From the NCBI GenBank assembly GCA_009733575.1, contig ML769454.1:186001-250000 (forward strand): a DNA stretch of 64,000 nt. The letters are read 5' to 3'. Source of the DNA: Gymnopus androsaceus JB14. Lineage: Eukaryota > Basidiomycota > Agaricomycetes > Agaricales > Omphalotaceae. The translations under genes were made by a program, and so were the position numbers. Shown here one piece after another: positions 1 to 11,735 of this stretch (position 1 is the stretch's first letter; each line of letters starts with the position of its first letter). Below the pieces are notes generated by a model, which saw only the letters and a program-made list of their open reading frames with translations, was not told where the DNA came from and did not search any database.

Positions 1-448
1 TAGCCTTATTTCGTTGAATCTACGAGGTAATCCACAGATGCAAGGTTGATTCGGCCATTCATTGAACGTATTTTATAAAGTTGCGATATCTGGCACAGAA
101 CAGCACAAACAGTAACGTCTGACTCGAGATGTATGGTCTTCTGGAAGAGATGCACTTGTGTTTACATTCAGAGAGTAACCAATCCAGAGCAAGCTAGCAG
201 CACTTGATGATTTTAGTTCAAGTCTTGAATCCACAACGAGATGCAAAGTTGATGATGTATGGTCAGTGCTGCTCAGCTAGCAGAGAAAGAGAAATCGAAG
301 GTTGAGAACGTGCTCAAGAGTCAAGACATTCTGACGGAACGGTATTCGCGCCAACATAATATGGTGTTTATCTTTGATGACGAGTCTCCGAGTCCAAAGA
401 GTCAAGCAGAATCTTGACTGAACTCGGAAGACAGAATATTATTTCTAT
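1..448. other. non-coding, no feature recognised
   Basis: No convincing coding frame, RNA gene or repeat is visible on either strand. The stretch precedes the repeat-rich upstream region of the transporter gene. Confidence 0.5.
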
Positions 449-890
449 TTGTCGAAGATTGAGCTCGACAGCCCTGGCTTGGTAGCGCCAGTCCACAGAT
501 TAAGTTGATAGAGACGGAGTCGCATGGTGTATTAAAACAGCACGAATGTGGCTCGACTAGACAGCCTTGGTGGCTTGAAGGAGTACAGTCGGCGCCTCGG
601 CGCCTCGGAATAGACTTGACTGGACGACAAAATACCAGTTCTGTCGCAGATTGAGCTTGGCTCTGGGAGGGTTTAAGGGGGGCTTGGTAGCTTGGCTGGC
701 CCTTAGATTAAGTATGTTTGTTGGTATGTATATTAAAACAGTATGAATGTGTGTGTTGTTTCTGTCGTAGATCGAGCTTGGCTCGAGTGTCGTCCTAAGT
801 GTCGTCCTTGATTGAGGGAGGACAGCCTTGGTCTGTAGCTTGGCCGGTACTCAATAGCAGCAAGTAAATCGTCGGTGCCTCGGAATGAAT
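449..890 (+). repeat. three degenerate tandem units upstream of the OPT gene
   Basis: Three imperfect direct copies start near 449, 641 and 760. Each opens with a version of GTCG(A/C/T)AGATTGAGCT. The first two continue with GGCTTGGTAGC, ATTAAG and then TATTAAAACAG followed by GAATGTG. The first and third units close with a CGGCGCCTCGGAAT or CGGTGCCTCGGAAT block. The block reaches into the first possible start codon of the downstream gene, so that start (885) is less likely than the one at 1005. It could be a promoter tandem repeat or an old mobile-element remnant. Confidence 0.55.
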
Positions 891-1004
891 TGCAATCGCC
901 GACTAACGCCGGTCAGGGGGTATTTGCATCTGTATATTAGTGATGGTACCTATAGTCTGAGAGAGTTTACTGCGGGCAACGACGACGAAACTGGAGCAGC
1001 CAGC

Positions 1005-4000
1005 ATGCAACGACCAATGACGAGTGGGCGACCGGTGACTAGTAGCAGCGGAGGCTGGGAGGAGGAGGAGAGTGAAGATGAAGATGTGTTTGCGTTTGGA
1101 GTGCCGACAGAAGAACCAGAAGCAGAACCAGAGACACCAATCCCACCGCCGTCCTCAGCCCCACCCATCCACACAGCGACCAGCGAAGCGTCTGGCTACC
1201 GCATGCAACGACTCGACTTGACCTCTAAAGGAACTTCGATAGCAGAAACTGCATCGACCTCGCTTGCTCCCTCTATCAAAATGGATTTCGATTTCGACGC
1301 CATCGAAGAAGAAGACTCACCTTTTCCAGAGGTGCGGGCTAGTGTCTCGAACATTGACGACCCCGAGATGCCAGCAATGACATTCCGGATGTGGGTAGTG
1401 GGGCTGAGCCTATGCATGGTCTCAGCAGCGGTGAATGTGTTCTTCAATTTCCGGAGTCCAGCACCGTCAGTGGTGCCGAATGCATTGTTGCTGTTGAGCT
1501 ATCCGATGGGGAAGCTGTTGAGTTTTGTTCTGCCGATAAAGACGTATAGGATTCCGCTACCTAGTTGGGGACCAAGACCCAGCGACCTCCCGCCTCCATC
1601 CTTCTCCTTCTCACTCAATCCTGGCCCATGGAACATCAAAGAACATGCGCTCGTCTTCATCATGGCCAACGTCGCCGTCGGCTCACCCTACGCTATCAAC
1701 GCCATCGTCGTTTCCGAGGTGTATTACCAACAAGTTTGGGGCTACTGGTTCAGCCTGGTCCTGGTTCTCGCCACCCAGCTCACCGGGTTTGGTCTGGCAG
1801 GCATGTGTAGAAGGTTTCTAGTTTGGCCAGCGAGCATGGTGTGGCCTCAGAATTTGGTCTCTTGTACCTTACTAAATACGCTGCATGCCGAGGAGGAAGG
1901 CGACTGGGGGCCTGACGACCAAGAGGCGGGAGTTTCGACGCAGGCTGTCTCAACCAAACTCCCATTCCTCTCGAAACTGTTTCCCTCCCGACCTCTAACC
2001 CGCTACCGCTTCTTCCTCTATCTCGTCCTATTCAACTTTGTCTTCTTCTTCCTCCCGGGTTTCCTCTTCCAAGCTCTGTCGATATTTAGCTTTGTATGCT
2101 GGGCAGCACCGAATAATGTTGTGGTGAATCAACTGTTTGGTGTGTATAGTGGTATGGGGATGAGTGTCTTGACGTTTGACTGGACGGAGGTGGGTGCACA
2201 TACTCCTTCTATTTTCTCCTGTTGACCTTTTGTTTCCAGATATCATGGATAGGCTCCCCTCTAATGGTCCCCTGGTGGGCTCAAGTACACATATTTGGTG
2301 GTTTCGTGGCATTCTTTTGGGTGTTGACCCCCATTTTGTATTATACTAATGTGAGTGCGGGCGCAGAATACTTTCTCTCTTCCTTTCCTTGCGACCGGTG
2401 GCGGCTCTGTGGCGCAGAATTCGGATTCTTTCTTTCTCTCTTCCTCCCCTTCTCGTTTGTTGGCATTGTGTTCTAACCGCACTCTCACACAGTCCTGGGA
2501 CCTCTCCTACTTCCCCATCGCCGACGACCAGCCCTACGACCGTTTCGGCAAACCATACGACATAACTCGCGTTCTGACCAAAGACGATCTCTTCAACCAA
2601 ACCGCGTATGAGAACTATAGCCCTTTGTATTTGCCTGCTACGTATGCTGTGAGCTCCTTTCGCCTTTAACTCACTTTGTACACGCTAACACAATCTGACC
2701 CGTGGCTCCGCTCTGCGTTCCCAGGTCTGCTACCTAATAGCCTTCGCCCTTTCCACCTGCGTTATTACGCATACGCTGCTGTACCATGGCAAGGCTCTGT
2801 TGGCGGGTGTTAAGAAGATTAGGGTGGAGAGTGATGATATCCATGCCAAGTTGATGAGGAGTTATGCGGAGGTTCCGGAGTGGTGGTGAGTGTTGATTGG
2901 CTTTGTTCCTACTCAACGTTTTTGGGGGCATTGTTCTTCGTAGGCTATGGGGAATGTTCGGTTGCACGGTCGTTCGGTCGCTAACCTCTCCCTCCCTCTT
3001 TCTCCCTCACACAGGTACCTCCTCTCCTTCGTTGTCTTCTTCTCACTCGCCATCGTCGCTGTCGAGGTCTGGCATGCTAATGTGCCCGTCTGGGCCTTAC
3101 TACTGTCGGTGCTGTTACCGACGATATATATATTGCCTAGTGGGTTTATATATGCGATGACTGGGCAGGGAGTGAGTAACACTCAAGTCTTACTTACTTT
3201 TGGTACAGTGCTGACTGCGTTTGTAGATTACCGTCAACATCGTGTCACAAATCATACCAGGGACATTGTTACCGGGAAATCCTATGGCGAATATGGTATT
3301 CAAGGCCTACTCCGTTCAAGACCCTCTCCGAAGCCACATCATTCGTGCAAGATCTCAAGTTGGGTCATTATATAAAGATTCCGCCGAGGGCGACGTTTTT
3401 AGGTTTGTGTTTTCCTTCACTGATATGTTAGGGCTCGGTATGCTCATTACGCCCACCTGCGCAGTCCAACTAATCGGCACCATCATCGCCGCCTTTGTCC
3501 AAGTCGGCGTCAAACAATGGATATTCGCACACGTCCCCGACATTTGTGATGCAGACCAGAAAAGCCAGCTGACGTGTCCGCATAATCAGGTGTTTTTTAC
3601 GGCGAGTGCTGTTTGGTGAGTCTGAGTACCTTTCCTTCCCCTCCTAAATCCTTCCTCAAGCTTGAGCTGCTGATTACTGATTACCTTCCCTCTCTTCCCC
3701 CCCTCCCCTTCTTCTTCTTTACGCCCTCACTACCCCCTCATGCTCACTCCGCCACACGCAGGGGTCTAATCGGCCCCACACGCCAATTCGGCACCGGCTC
3801 CATTTACCACCCGCACCTCTACGCCCTCATTATCGGCCTCTTCCTCCCAATACCCTTCTGGCTATACCAAAGACGGTACCCGAATAGTTGGATTAGGTAT
3901 GTTAGTACGCCTGTGGTGCTGACGGGTGTTAGTGCGATTCCGCCTGCGACTGGTGAGTGTCTGTTGACTGCTTACCATAACCCTCGGGGGGTTTGGCTTC

Positions 4001-4427
4001 GGTTTGGCTTCGGCTTGGGCTTAGTACTAACGTAAAACCCTCTGTAGGAATAAATTACTCCTCCTGGTTCCTCGCCGGCTTCATCTTCCAATACCTCATC
4101 CGCAAACGCAATTTCGCCTGGTGGGCAAAGTTCAACTACGTGACCAGCGCGGCGCTGGATTGTGGGACGGTGATTAGTTTGATGTTTATTTTCTTTACGT
4201 TGCAGGTGAGGTGTACTTTTTTTTTTGTTCGTTTCTTCAAGGAAGGATCTGGGTTCGAGTTTAAGTTCGGTTTGGTACTGACTGTCAGCTTCCCCTCTTC
4301 GCAGTTCCCAAAAGGCGGCTCCATAACCGTCAACTGGTGGGGCAACAACGTATTCGAAAACACTGCAGATTTCAGACGGACGGCACTCAAGGCTATTCCG
4401 AGCGGTGGAATTCCTTGGAATACGTGA
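1005..4427 (+). CDS. OPT-family oligopeptide transporter
   Basis: This is a proton-coupled oligopeptide transporter of the OPT superfamily, expected in the plasma membrane and importing small peptides or related substrates. The N-terminal part is acidic and disordered; about a dozen or more hydrophobic segments follow. The family signature NPGPWNIKEH is followed by FIMANVAVGSPYA, and later blocks include SWIGSPLMVPWW, the GQGITVNIVSQIIPG region and IGPTRQFGTGSIYHPHLYA. At least eight introns can be placed by frame continuity, for example 2190-2239, 2351-2492, 2649-2724 and 2886-3014; the junction residues match the family. The protein ends near 4427. An in-frame start at 885 exists but lies inside the upstream repeat, so 1005 was chosen. 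No frame break was seen, so the gene looks intact. Confidence 0.93.
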
Positions 4428-5394
4428 TGCTTTCTGTTTTCTGTAGGCGCGGCCGTCTGTAGGTGCGGAGATGGGTCCAGAGTGGAGAACAAATGCGGCT
4501 CGCCTTCGCCGCTCGCGTTGTATTAGATCAGAATTGGTTATTGAGTATTGAGTATGGGTATAGTTATGGGTATTTGGGGAATGTGTGTATGTGTATAATA
4601 TCATAAGCGGGGTGGGAAGCGAAGGGCCCATGGGAGGGAATGGAAGGGTGGGACTCGGCGCGCGCAGCGGAGGCGTGCCGCGTCTGTGGTGTCAAAACTA
4701 AACGAAAAAATGACACAGGCGGTTTGGTAGCTGTGGTGTGCGTTGGAACAGTCTTTTTGTTTTGTTTTGTTTCTAGTTTTGTCTCTCTAGTCGTGTTATT
4801 CTTCTTTAGTCTGATCTTTTTCATATTTTCTTTCTACCTTCTACTTTCCTACATTTATTTGTCTTTACACTACGCTATCTCATTCTCACTCATTCATCTT
4901 ACTTCATTTTCATCTATGATACATTCACTCATACAATCATACTCACTCCTCACCCGTCGTTTTCTCGGAGTGTCACATCGTCCCCCCATTACACTTGTAG
5001 TGTCACTGTCATTGTCGTCAACCCCATGCAAATCCACTTTCTTTTGGGTCTTACTTTACTTTACTTATTTCTTACTACCATCTGCGTCCGGCATACCTAA
5101 AGCCTAAAGCTTCACACTTCATACCTTCCTTCAACGTTTCAATGGTTCCTCAGTTAGTAGTCTCTTCTTTCTATTACAGTGTTCTCCAATGTTTCTGTCT
5201 AGTATCTCTACTGTCTCCATTTACTTACCTCGAGTCTCAGCAATCAAATCTATGTATATATAAAACATTCCATCATTCCATTCTACTGTATTGCTGAGCT
5301 GTCATTTAAGGAGAGTGAGTGAGTTTTGAGAGTGCTAACGAACACGAGATGCATTAAGAAATACTTAAGGTCCTAGAGGCCATTATTATGTTAG

Positions 5395-5492
5395 GGGTTA
5401 TCGCGCTCGCCTTGCATGCTCACTGAAGGAATGCAAGGAATTCTACTTTCAGTATGTGAGAGTTCCCCAGTTCAAATCCGGATATATCCGTC
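5395..5492 (+). repeat. tRNA-like relic with B-box motif (copy 1)
   Basis: GGTTATCGCGCTCGCC resembles a tRNA D-arm and A box, TTGCATGC resembles an alanine-type anticodon arm, and AGTTCAAATCC at about 5468 resembles a T-arm B box. The T-stem and acceptor do not pair well, so it is not a working tRNA. It could be a tRNA pseudogene or the head of a SINE. Related motifs occur near 5768 and 6280. Confidence 0.3.
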
Positions 5493-5734
5493 GACGGACG
5501 TATGAAAACTTGTTTTTTTCCTGCTATGTATAATGATATACTTTCCGAGCTCCATTGAACACATATATATTGGGTTTTATTCATTCGAGCTTGAAAGATC
5601 GGGTTTGTAGTATGTACATTGTACACTAGTAAGATTCGGAACAACGCTCAAGTTCGTATATTAATTCAAAAGTACTGTAAGTTGGAACATAACGTACGGG
5701 ACATCGCGCGAGTCACTAAGCTACATACATACAA

Positions 5735-5795
5735 CAAATTAGGCCCAATGTGCTTGGGAGAGGTCTGCGGTTTAAATCCGGAGTGACGTTGCGTT
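5735..5795 (+). repeat. tRNA-like B-box motif (copy 2)
   Basis: GCGGTTTAAATCCGG at about 5768 resembles a degenerate T-arm. A GGGAGAGGTCTGC segment precedes it, as a variable arm would. No acceptor stem can be drawn, so this is weak evidence of a SINE or tRNA relic. Confidence 0.2.
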
Positions 5796-6229
5796 AGCAT
5801 CTGTCTACCCTAACCGACGTAATGATAGTATTGATTTAGTTCCATTGAACTTCGTTGGTTCAAACCGGTTTTATAAGTTTCGCAGTACTAGGTCTCCTCG
5901 ATAAGTATCGGCATTACATTCTTGTGTACGTATATATAATATTTGGGCCTAGTTCATCAACAGTGAAAGGTTTCCGAGATCTTGAACTCTCGATTGCATG
6001 ATAAGCAGCTATTTTTTTCATAAGCTCCCAAGTTAGGAACCGGGTCTGGAGTATCAAAAACAGGTCAATAACGGCGTGGACTCACACAGGAGTAACTAAT
6101 TACTATTGAAAGGAGAAGTATGGTAGCTAATCCGAAATAATCTAGACCTTCCGTATATGCGCGTAGAGATTATTCCTCTAAGTTCCGGCAGAGCGAAAAG
6201 ACACATGCATGTATGCATATGGAGCGAGC

Positions 6230-6310
6230 GGGACGTCGGTTGAGGCGAGACCAAGGGTGAAACCGTCATCGTTCTGGTGGTGCCGGTTCAAATTTCCGGA
6301 GGAAGTATCT
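6230..6310 (+). repeat. tRNA-like B-box motif (copy 3)
   Basis: GCCGGTTCAAATTTCCGG at about 6278 has a short CCGG/CCGG stem around a TTCAAATT loop, like a T-arm. The D-arm and anticodon arm are not recognisable. It may be a relic of the same kind as the two copies upstream. Confidence 0.2.
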
Positions 6311-6759
6311 AGTACATAGTATACTTAATTGTGAGGGAAATTCCAAGCAGTTCTTTTTTTCCTCCGTTGCAGTAAGTACCAAAGAAGATACACGAATGGC
6401 TTATTTTGTAGGAAATATGTTGTATGTACCAAACATGTGCTGTATAAGGATTTTCGATTTGCATCTCTGGTTTCTAGTAGTTCGATAGAAAACGTACACA
6501 AACGGTAAACTTCATCAACCATTCCCAGTCGACCAACCTCTTTCCAGAGCCCAATTACCATTTAGCCTCCCAGTCACCACTCTATTCAAAGTAGATCAGT
6601 CGCCGAGAAAAACTTCCCTAGGACAATTTTCGGCATCGACTTCGAATTGGAGCCTTGTCCCGCCTCATCATCCAGCGTCGTCCTCCTCCATGGTCAATCT
6701 TTGACAGCCTCCCATCTACGTCCTCTGGACTCGTCACGTTAAATAGGTTCGAGAAAAGA

Positions 6760-7182
6760 TCAAGCATTAGAGCTAGCGCTCTGACTCTGGCTAGGTGTAC
6801 GTATATCTGACGCGCCTTGGATTACGAAATGAAATTAGGTCGAGGATATGTATGTAGCATAGCATTTGCCACTAACCTGGTCTCACAAAAGTGGTACCAA
6901 AGTTATCCTCATCCACGTCCGATAACACAAACTCGGTAAGCGTATCTGTTTGTACGCAACTACTTAAGATGACGAGGTGAAAGCTGTTCCGAGTGAACAC
7001 CACACAGGATAACAGAACAAATACATACCATGTATAACTAACAGCCTCAACCCTCGAGCTTTTTGTATGCCACGCCGCTGCCTCTGAGCAGTGTCTTCGA
7101 CTGACTGCACGGATTGTCGTCTCAGCAGAAAGTGCTCCGGTGAAAGAGAATGGGAATATTGAATACTACTCGCCTCCGGCAT
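6760..7182 (-). CDS. small hypothetical protein (about 90 aa), three exons
   Basis: A short gene can be assembled from three minus-strand exons with matching phases. Exon 1 starts at 7182 (MPEASSIQYSHSLSPEHF) and ends in LRLLVIH. Exon 2 encodes an acidic stretch with VLSDVDEDNFGTTFVRP. Exon 3 ends in a Ser/Gln-rich tail, SQSQSASSNA. Both introns have GT-AG ends and phase 1. The first exon is basic, with RQRRGIQKARG. I do not recognise the family. It sits alone in a gene-poor region, so a chance assembly cannot be excluded. Confidence 0.4.
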
Positions 7183-8938
7183 CTACAACTATCCTATCAT
7201 ACCCTCATTCCGCATAACTCTGAGTGGAGTAAGTAGCTGAAAGTCATCACTTGCACTGCGAACACTTCCCGGTTCCAACCTCGATTGCGTTCCCGCGCAA
7301 TCCCATCCTACACATTTTCGATCTGTCCTTAGAGAAACCAGCGTTAAATTAGATCGCAGTGATTACACAGGATTGGTCTTTCCAAACCACAGAGATTTGT
7401 CTTTTTTCCCCAAGAACGAAGGTTAACGACTATTTGAACACGTCAACCACTTGGAAATCGCAGCTTGGATCAAATTTTACCTATGCGATACCTCTGTCCT
7501 CAGTCAATGCGTTAACCATGCAAAATCTGCAAAGAATATTGACTGTTTACCTAGGAAACTTGGCCTCCACCAAAACCGCGACATATATTCCTTCCCTGCT
7601 GAGAACGGAGCTACGTAGTTCCGTTAAGCTCCTGCGGGGGGCTTAGTGAAACAAGAAAGCAAGAATCTTGAGAGAGAAAAACGAGTGAGAACGAAGGAAA
7701 AGCTCCTTAGTATTCTATTGTTAGGTAGGTAATCGGGCCACCTATATTCGAAGATCGGTTCAGATCCAGATTGACTTTTCGCTCCAAATGCGGCAGCTAT
7801 TCCAGGAAAAGAGAAGGAAGAATTTCGGCTATGAAGAACTGGACGATGGAGTATTGGTTGGTAAAGCTGAGGATCTCTTTCGCAATAAATAATTTGTAAT
7901 GGAAGTACTCGCAAACAACCAGCTATGTGAACCAGGAAAACAGCTTAGTGTAGTATATAGATCACAAAAGCAGCCTCACCGATAATGGTCATGTAGCTCA
8001 CTAATTCTTTTTTCCCAATAATTTTTCAATTTCATCGATGAGGTGCCTCAAGAACGACTAAGCGCCCTGTGCGCCACCGTGACTAGTAACGTGAGCTTCA
8101 ATTTCTTCCAAACGTACACTAAGCACTACGTCTCCTCAGCTTACCATTACTAGTCTCCATATTGAAGAACAATCCAAGACTCGTTAGACTACTTACCTTG
8201 ATTAGCTTATGCCATGGAATGGAAAGATAGTTTAGGGTATTTTACCGTGACACACTGCAGCCAGGTACGGACCTGTTCAATTTCGAGTCTAGCTGAAGCC
8301 TGACAGATCTTTCCTTTGGCTTTCAAGTTGATGATATATGTTGCTACTTTGTTGCTCGAGACCTTTCATGTACAAGTGGTAGCCTGGATGATGCCCTGAA
8401 TAACTTGGCCGTGGTGGACTTGGACCTCGCATTTCTAATCTAGTAATACTTGATTAGTACTAGTCTTTCTCTATTCCCTCATCATTTTATTCTCGGAAAG
8501 GTTCTACGAAAGCTTCTGCTACTAGTATAAATCGATATTCTCCATTCTCCATGCTTTGACATTGACACCCATATTCAAGCTAGTTCTACCGGGCTCTATT
8601 CTCTCCTAATAGCGCATCCAAAGGCGTGTGCATGGACCCACTGCGACAGCTGTATCATATCCCGAATCACTCTAGACTTGATGACCGGGCGATCCCGTCA
8701 TCAAAAAATACCCTTGGTGCTCCGGAAGCTCCAAGGGGATTAAAATATTCGATTAGCTTACTCTCATGGATTCATTGTGTGTCCTGTATCAGTGGTCGGC
8801 GGCATCGAAGGTAACTCCGGCTTCCTCACACTTATAAGCCCAAGGTCCTCCGGTTCACTTGTGGTTTTATCCTCACTTTTTATTTTTCCCATTCTTGCCG
8901 ACCTGCCTTCTTCTTTTCAGATTTACACTCGAAGTTCG
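7183..8938. other. intergenic, no gene recognised
   Basis: Both strands contain only short, unconvincing frames. The last few hundred bases before 8938 should hold the halogenase promoter and 5' leader; a possible CAG acceptor lies just before the chosen start codon. Confidence 0.45.
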
Positions 8939-11346
8939 ATGACTGTGGACACTTCTCCCTTGAACCTTCCCCCTTCGGTAAGTCCGGTAGCAATGCGCTA
9001 TGGCTGTTTGCTGACTGACACGCCTCAACAGAATGTGGACGTCCTCATTATTGGCGGTGAGTTTATTGCTACTGTCCTTCGGTTCTATTCGATTGAAGCA
9101 TAGTAAAATTTTGTTTTACGCCTGACAGGAGGACCCTCCGGAAGCTACGCCGCTTCTGTACTGGCACTAGAGGGCATCTCCGTCGCAGTACTTGAAGCCG
9201 CCAAGTTTCCCCGGTGGGTTTGGTTCTCTATCGCACCAGTGTCTTCTGATCGAAGACTGATATTTGCTTCACTTAGCTATCACATAGGTGAATCTCTTCT
9301 TCCCTCTGTGCGCAACTACCTGCGCTTCATTGGAGCAGAGAAGAAGGTTGCAGAATACGGTTTTACTCGCAAAGTAAGATCCTGTACTGTTCTGTATCCG
9401 AAGGCTTCAGCTCATAGAGGATACCATTCCAGCCTGGCGGAGCCATCAGATTTGATCACAACAAGCATGAAGCCTGTAAGTGCGATTGAAGATAAATCGA
9501 GTCTCTTGCCCTGAATTTCATGCTCAAAGACACCGACTTTGTCGCTATCGGACAAGAAAATAGTTCCTGGAATGTGGTCAGTCGGAATTGCCATTCTATA
9601 TGACTCCTCTGTTAACGCTCCTTGTAATCTAGGTTCGCTCCGAGTTTGACGACCTTTTGTTGAAGCATGCTCGATCTTGCGGTGCTTCAGTCTTTGAACA
9701 AACCAAGGCCGTCGCTGTAAATTTTGGATCTGAACACGACTCTCGCAAGAAGCCGCTTTCCGTTTCTTGGGCTTTAACTCCACCCGAACCCGGGAAAGGG
9801 CAGGTCCAGATGATAAAGGAATCGTCGGATGCGATGATACGAGGAACTACGAACTTTAAGTATCTGATTGATACGTCTGGTCGAGCCGGTCTTATGTCCA
9901 CAAAATATCTCAATAATCGATACTTCAATCAGGCGTTGAAAAACATCGCTGTTTGGGGGTATTGGAGGAATGTAGGTAGTTATGGCGTAGGGACACCCAG
10001 AGAAGGTGCTGGATTTAACATTTCCTTTTCTTTTTTTCATCATATATCTAACCCCTAAGCTCTCTCTTAGGTGCTCCTTACTTTGAGGCGTTACTTGGTA
10101 AGTGCTCGCTTCTAGATCAGATTCCATAGTGATTCATGTATAACACCCCCTCACCCCCTCCTCTTCCTCCACTGGATGTAGATCAAAGTGGATGGGTTTG
10201 GTTTATTCCGGTCAATAACGGAACCACTTCGGTTGGATTTTGCAGGAATCAGGAAATACACAACGAAGCAAAGGAGTACAATCCTAAAGACGGTAAAGCT
10301 CCTTTTGGCCTACCCGCCGTTCCTAACCCATCCAACTCCACGGTGGTGGCCCGGTACACCTCGATGTTCAAGCTGGCGCCTGGAATAGTTAAGCTGATTA
10401 CGGGGAAAGGTTCCTTCGTTGAAGGCAGTATCCGTAGCGCAAGTGATTATAGCTACTCCGCTCCTGCATATGCCGGACCAGGATTTAGAATCGCTGGTGA
10501 TGCTGGAGGTACTGTGTATGGCTTGACTCAGGAACTACCAGTGACTGACTTCAGACCTCTTTGTATTTTAGCCTTCATCGACCCCTTTTTTTCGAGTGGC
10601 GTTCATCTGGCGCTGACTTCCGCCCTGTCTGCTGCGGCCAGCGTCAGTGCGTCAATTAGAGGTGATTGTGCCGAGGAGGAAGCTGCAAAGTGGCATACCG
10701 CGCGATTTTCAACTAGTTATACGAGGTTTGTCCTGTTATTCCTCGATCTGACGATTTGCTAATTTTTCTGTAGGTTCCAACTTGTTGTGCTCAGTGCATA
10801 CAAGCAACTTCGGGCTCAAGATATGAACATTTTATCTGACATTGGCGAGGACAATTATGACCGCGCCTTTGCCTTTCTACGACCAGGTAAACAAGCTGTA
10901 ATGAATGATAGCGATAATCACTTGCTGATATCTTTGTTTCAGTCATACAAGGCAATGCTGAAATGGGTGCACGCCTATACGAACGCGAACTCCAGGAATC
11001 GCTCGACTTTTGCGTAAAACTGTTCAGCGCGACTTCGCCTGAATCCCACAGCAAGCTTGTTGATAACCTCAGCATTGGACAAGAGCTATTAGATCTTACT
11101 TCTCCAGTTGTTGCTCCAGACGTTCTGGAGAAGGCACTTCATGTGGCGTCAGAGTCACAGTCGGAAGATGGCTCAGAGATTACAAAGGATCAAGATGCGA
11201 CGAGGATGGTGCTTGAGAAGATTAATGCGCGCAGAGTGTTGCATCCAGAGTACACTGTGAACGGTTTTGAGGCAGAGGCATTGGAGGGGTTTACGATCCG
11301 TCTAGAACGAGGCAGTTTGGGGCTTAACAAGGCTACAGGCCTTTGA
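8939..11346 (+). CDS. flavin-dependent halogenase (ArmH/tryptophan-halogenase-like)
   Basis: FAD-dependent halogenases of this family use reduced flavin, oxygen and halide to chlorinate or brominate aromatic substrates. The dinucleotide-binding motif is rebuilt across two introns as IIGGGPSGSYAA. It is followed by YHIGESLLPSVRNYL, typical of fungal halogenases, and by GWVWFIPV, the WxWxIP halogenase signature near the middle. The GDAGAFIDPFFSSGVHLA block follows after another intron. About ten exons, including 8939-8977, 9032-9056 and 9129 onwards, join in frame with GT-AG introns and no break. The product is roughly 600 residues. The nearest known relatives by motif are the Armillaria ArmH and related fungal aromatic-polyketide halogenases; the substrate is unknown. 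The aldo-keto reductase downstream on the same strand may act in the same pathway. Confidence 0.9.
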
Positions 11347-11735
11347 ATATATTATCCTTACTATGTCGATCTGTTTTTTTCTAGCTCAGTTCAACCTAAA
11401 GCTGTAGGTATACATATAAGCTATTTTCTCCTTTGCTACTTAGTCGAATACTTAATATGTATAAAGCACTGAAATGCTACATTGAACTTTCGAATTCCAT
11501 GAATATCGAGCCGGCCGCTTGAACCGGACTTGGTTTAGTACTTTTTCTGAAAGACTTCGCAAGGTTGATTGCTACGTCATGAACTTAACCAACTCAAGAC
11601 GTTCAAGTAGCTGAGGCCTTACTTGCCGTACGGACGCGTTTCTATTGCGGCTTCGGATTATTTGGCTGACTTATCACGCGTCATTTTTTCCGACTTTTAT
11701 CATTTTTTCTGACTTTTATCGTTGTCATCAACAAC
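11347..11735. other. halogenase to aldo-keto reductase spacer
   Basis: A 389 bp spacer with no frame of interest. A tandem (A/T)TTTTTTC(C/T)GACTTTTATC motif appears twice around 11685-11720, just upstream of the reductase start. Confidence 0.5.

Larger units (their letters stand above)
4428..6759. other. long non-coding stretch, pyrimidine-rich then AT-rich
   Basis: Positions 4640-5107 are open on the + strand but encode only low-complexity hydrophobic residues from a T/C-rich tract, so I read this as 3' flank rather than a gene. From 5300 onwards the sequence is AT-rich with no sustained frame. Three RNA polymerase III B-box-like motifs in it are listed separately. Confidence 0.5.

Noticed and set aside
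885..1004. Upstream in-frame start of the OPT gene
   Set aside because: The start lies in the tandem repeat and the 40 extra residues do not resemble the family; 1005 was preferred, though 885 is not excluded.
4640..5107. 155-residue hydrophobic open frame
   Set aside because: The residues follow from a T/C-rich low-complexity tract (FFFSLIFFIFSF). It has no family features and lies in the 3' flank of the transporter gene.
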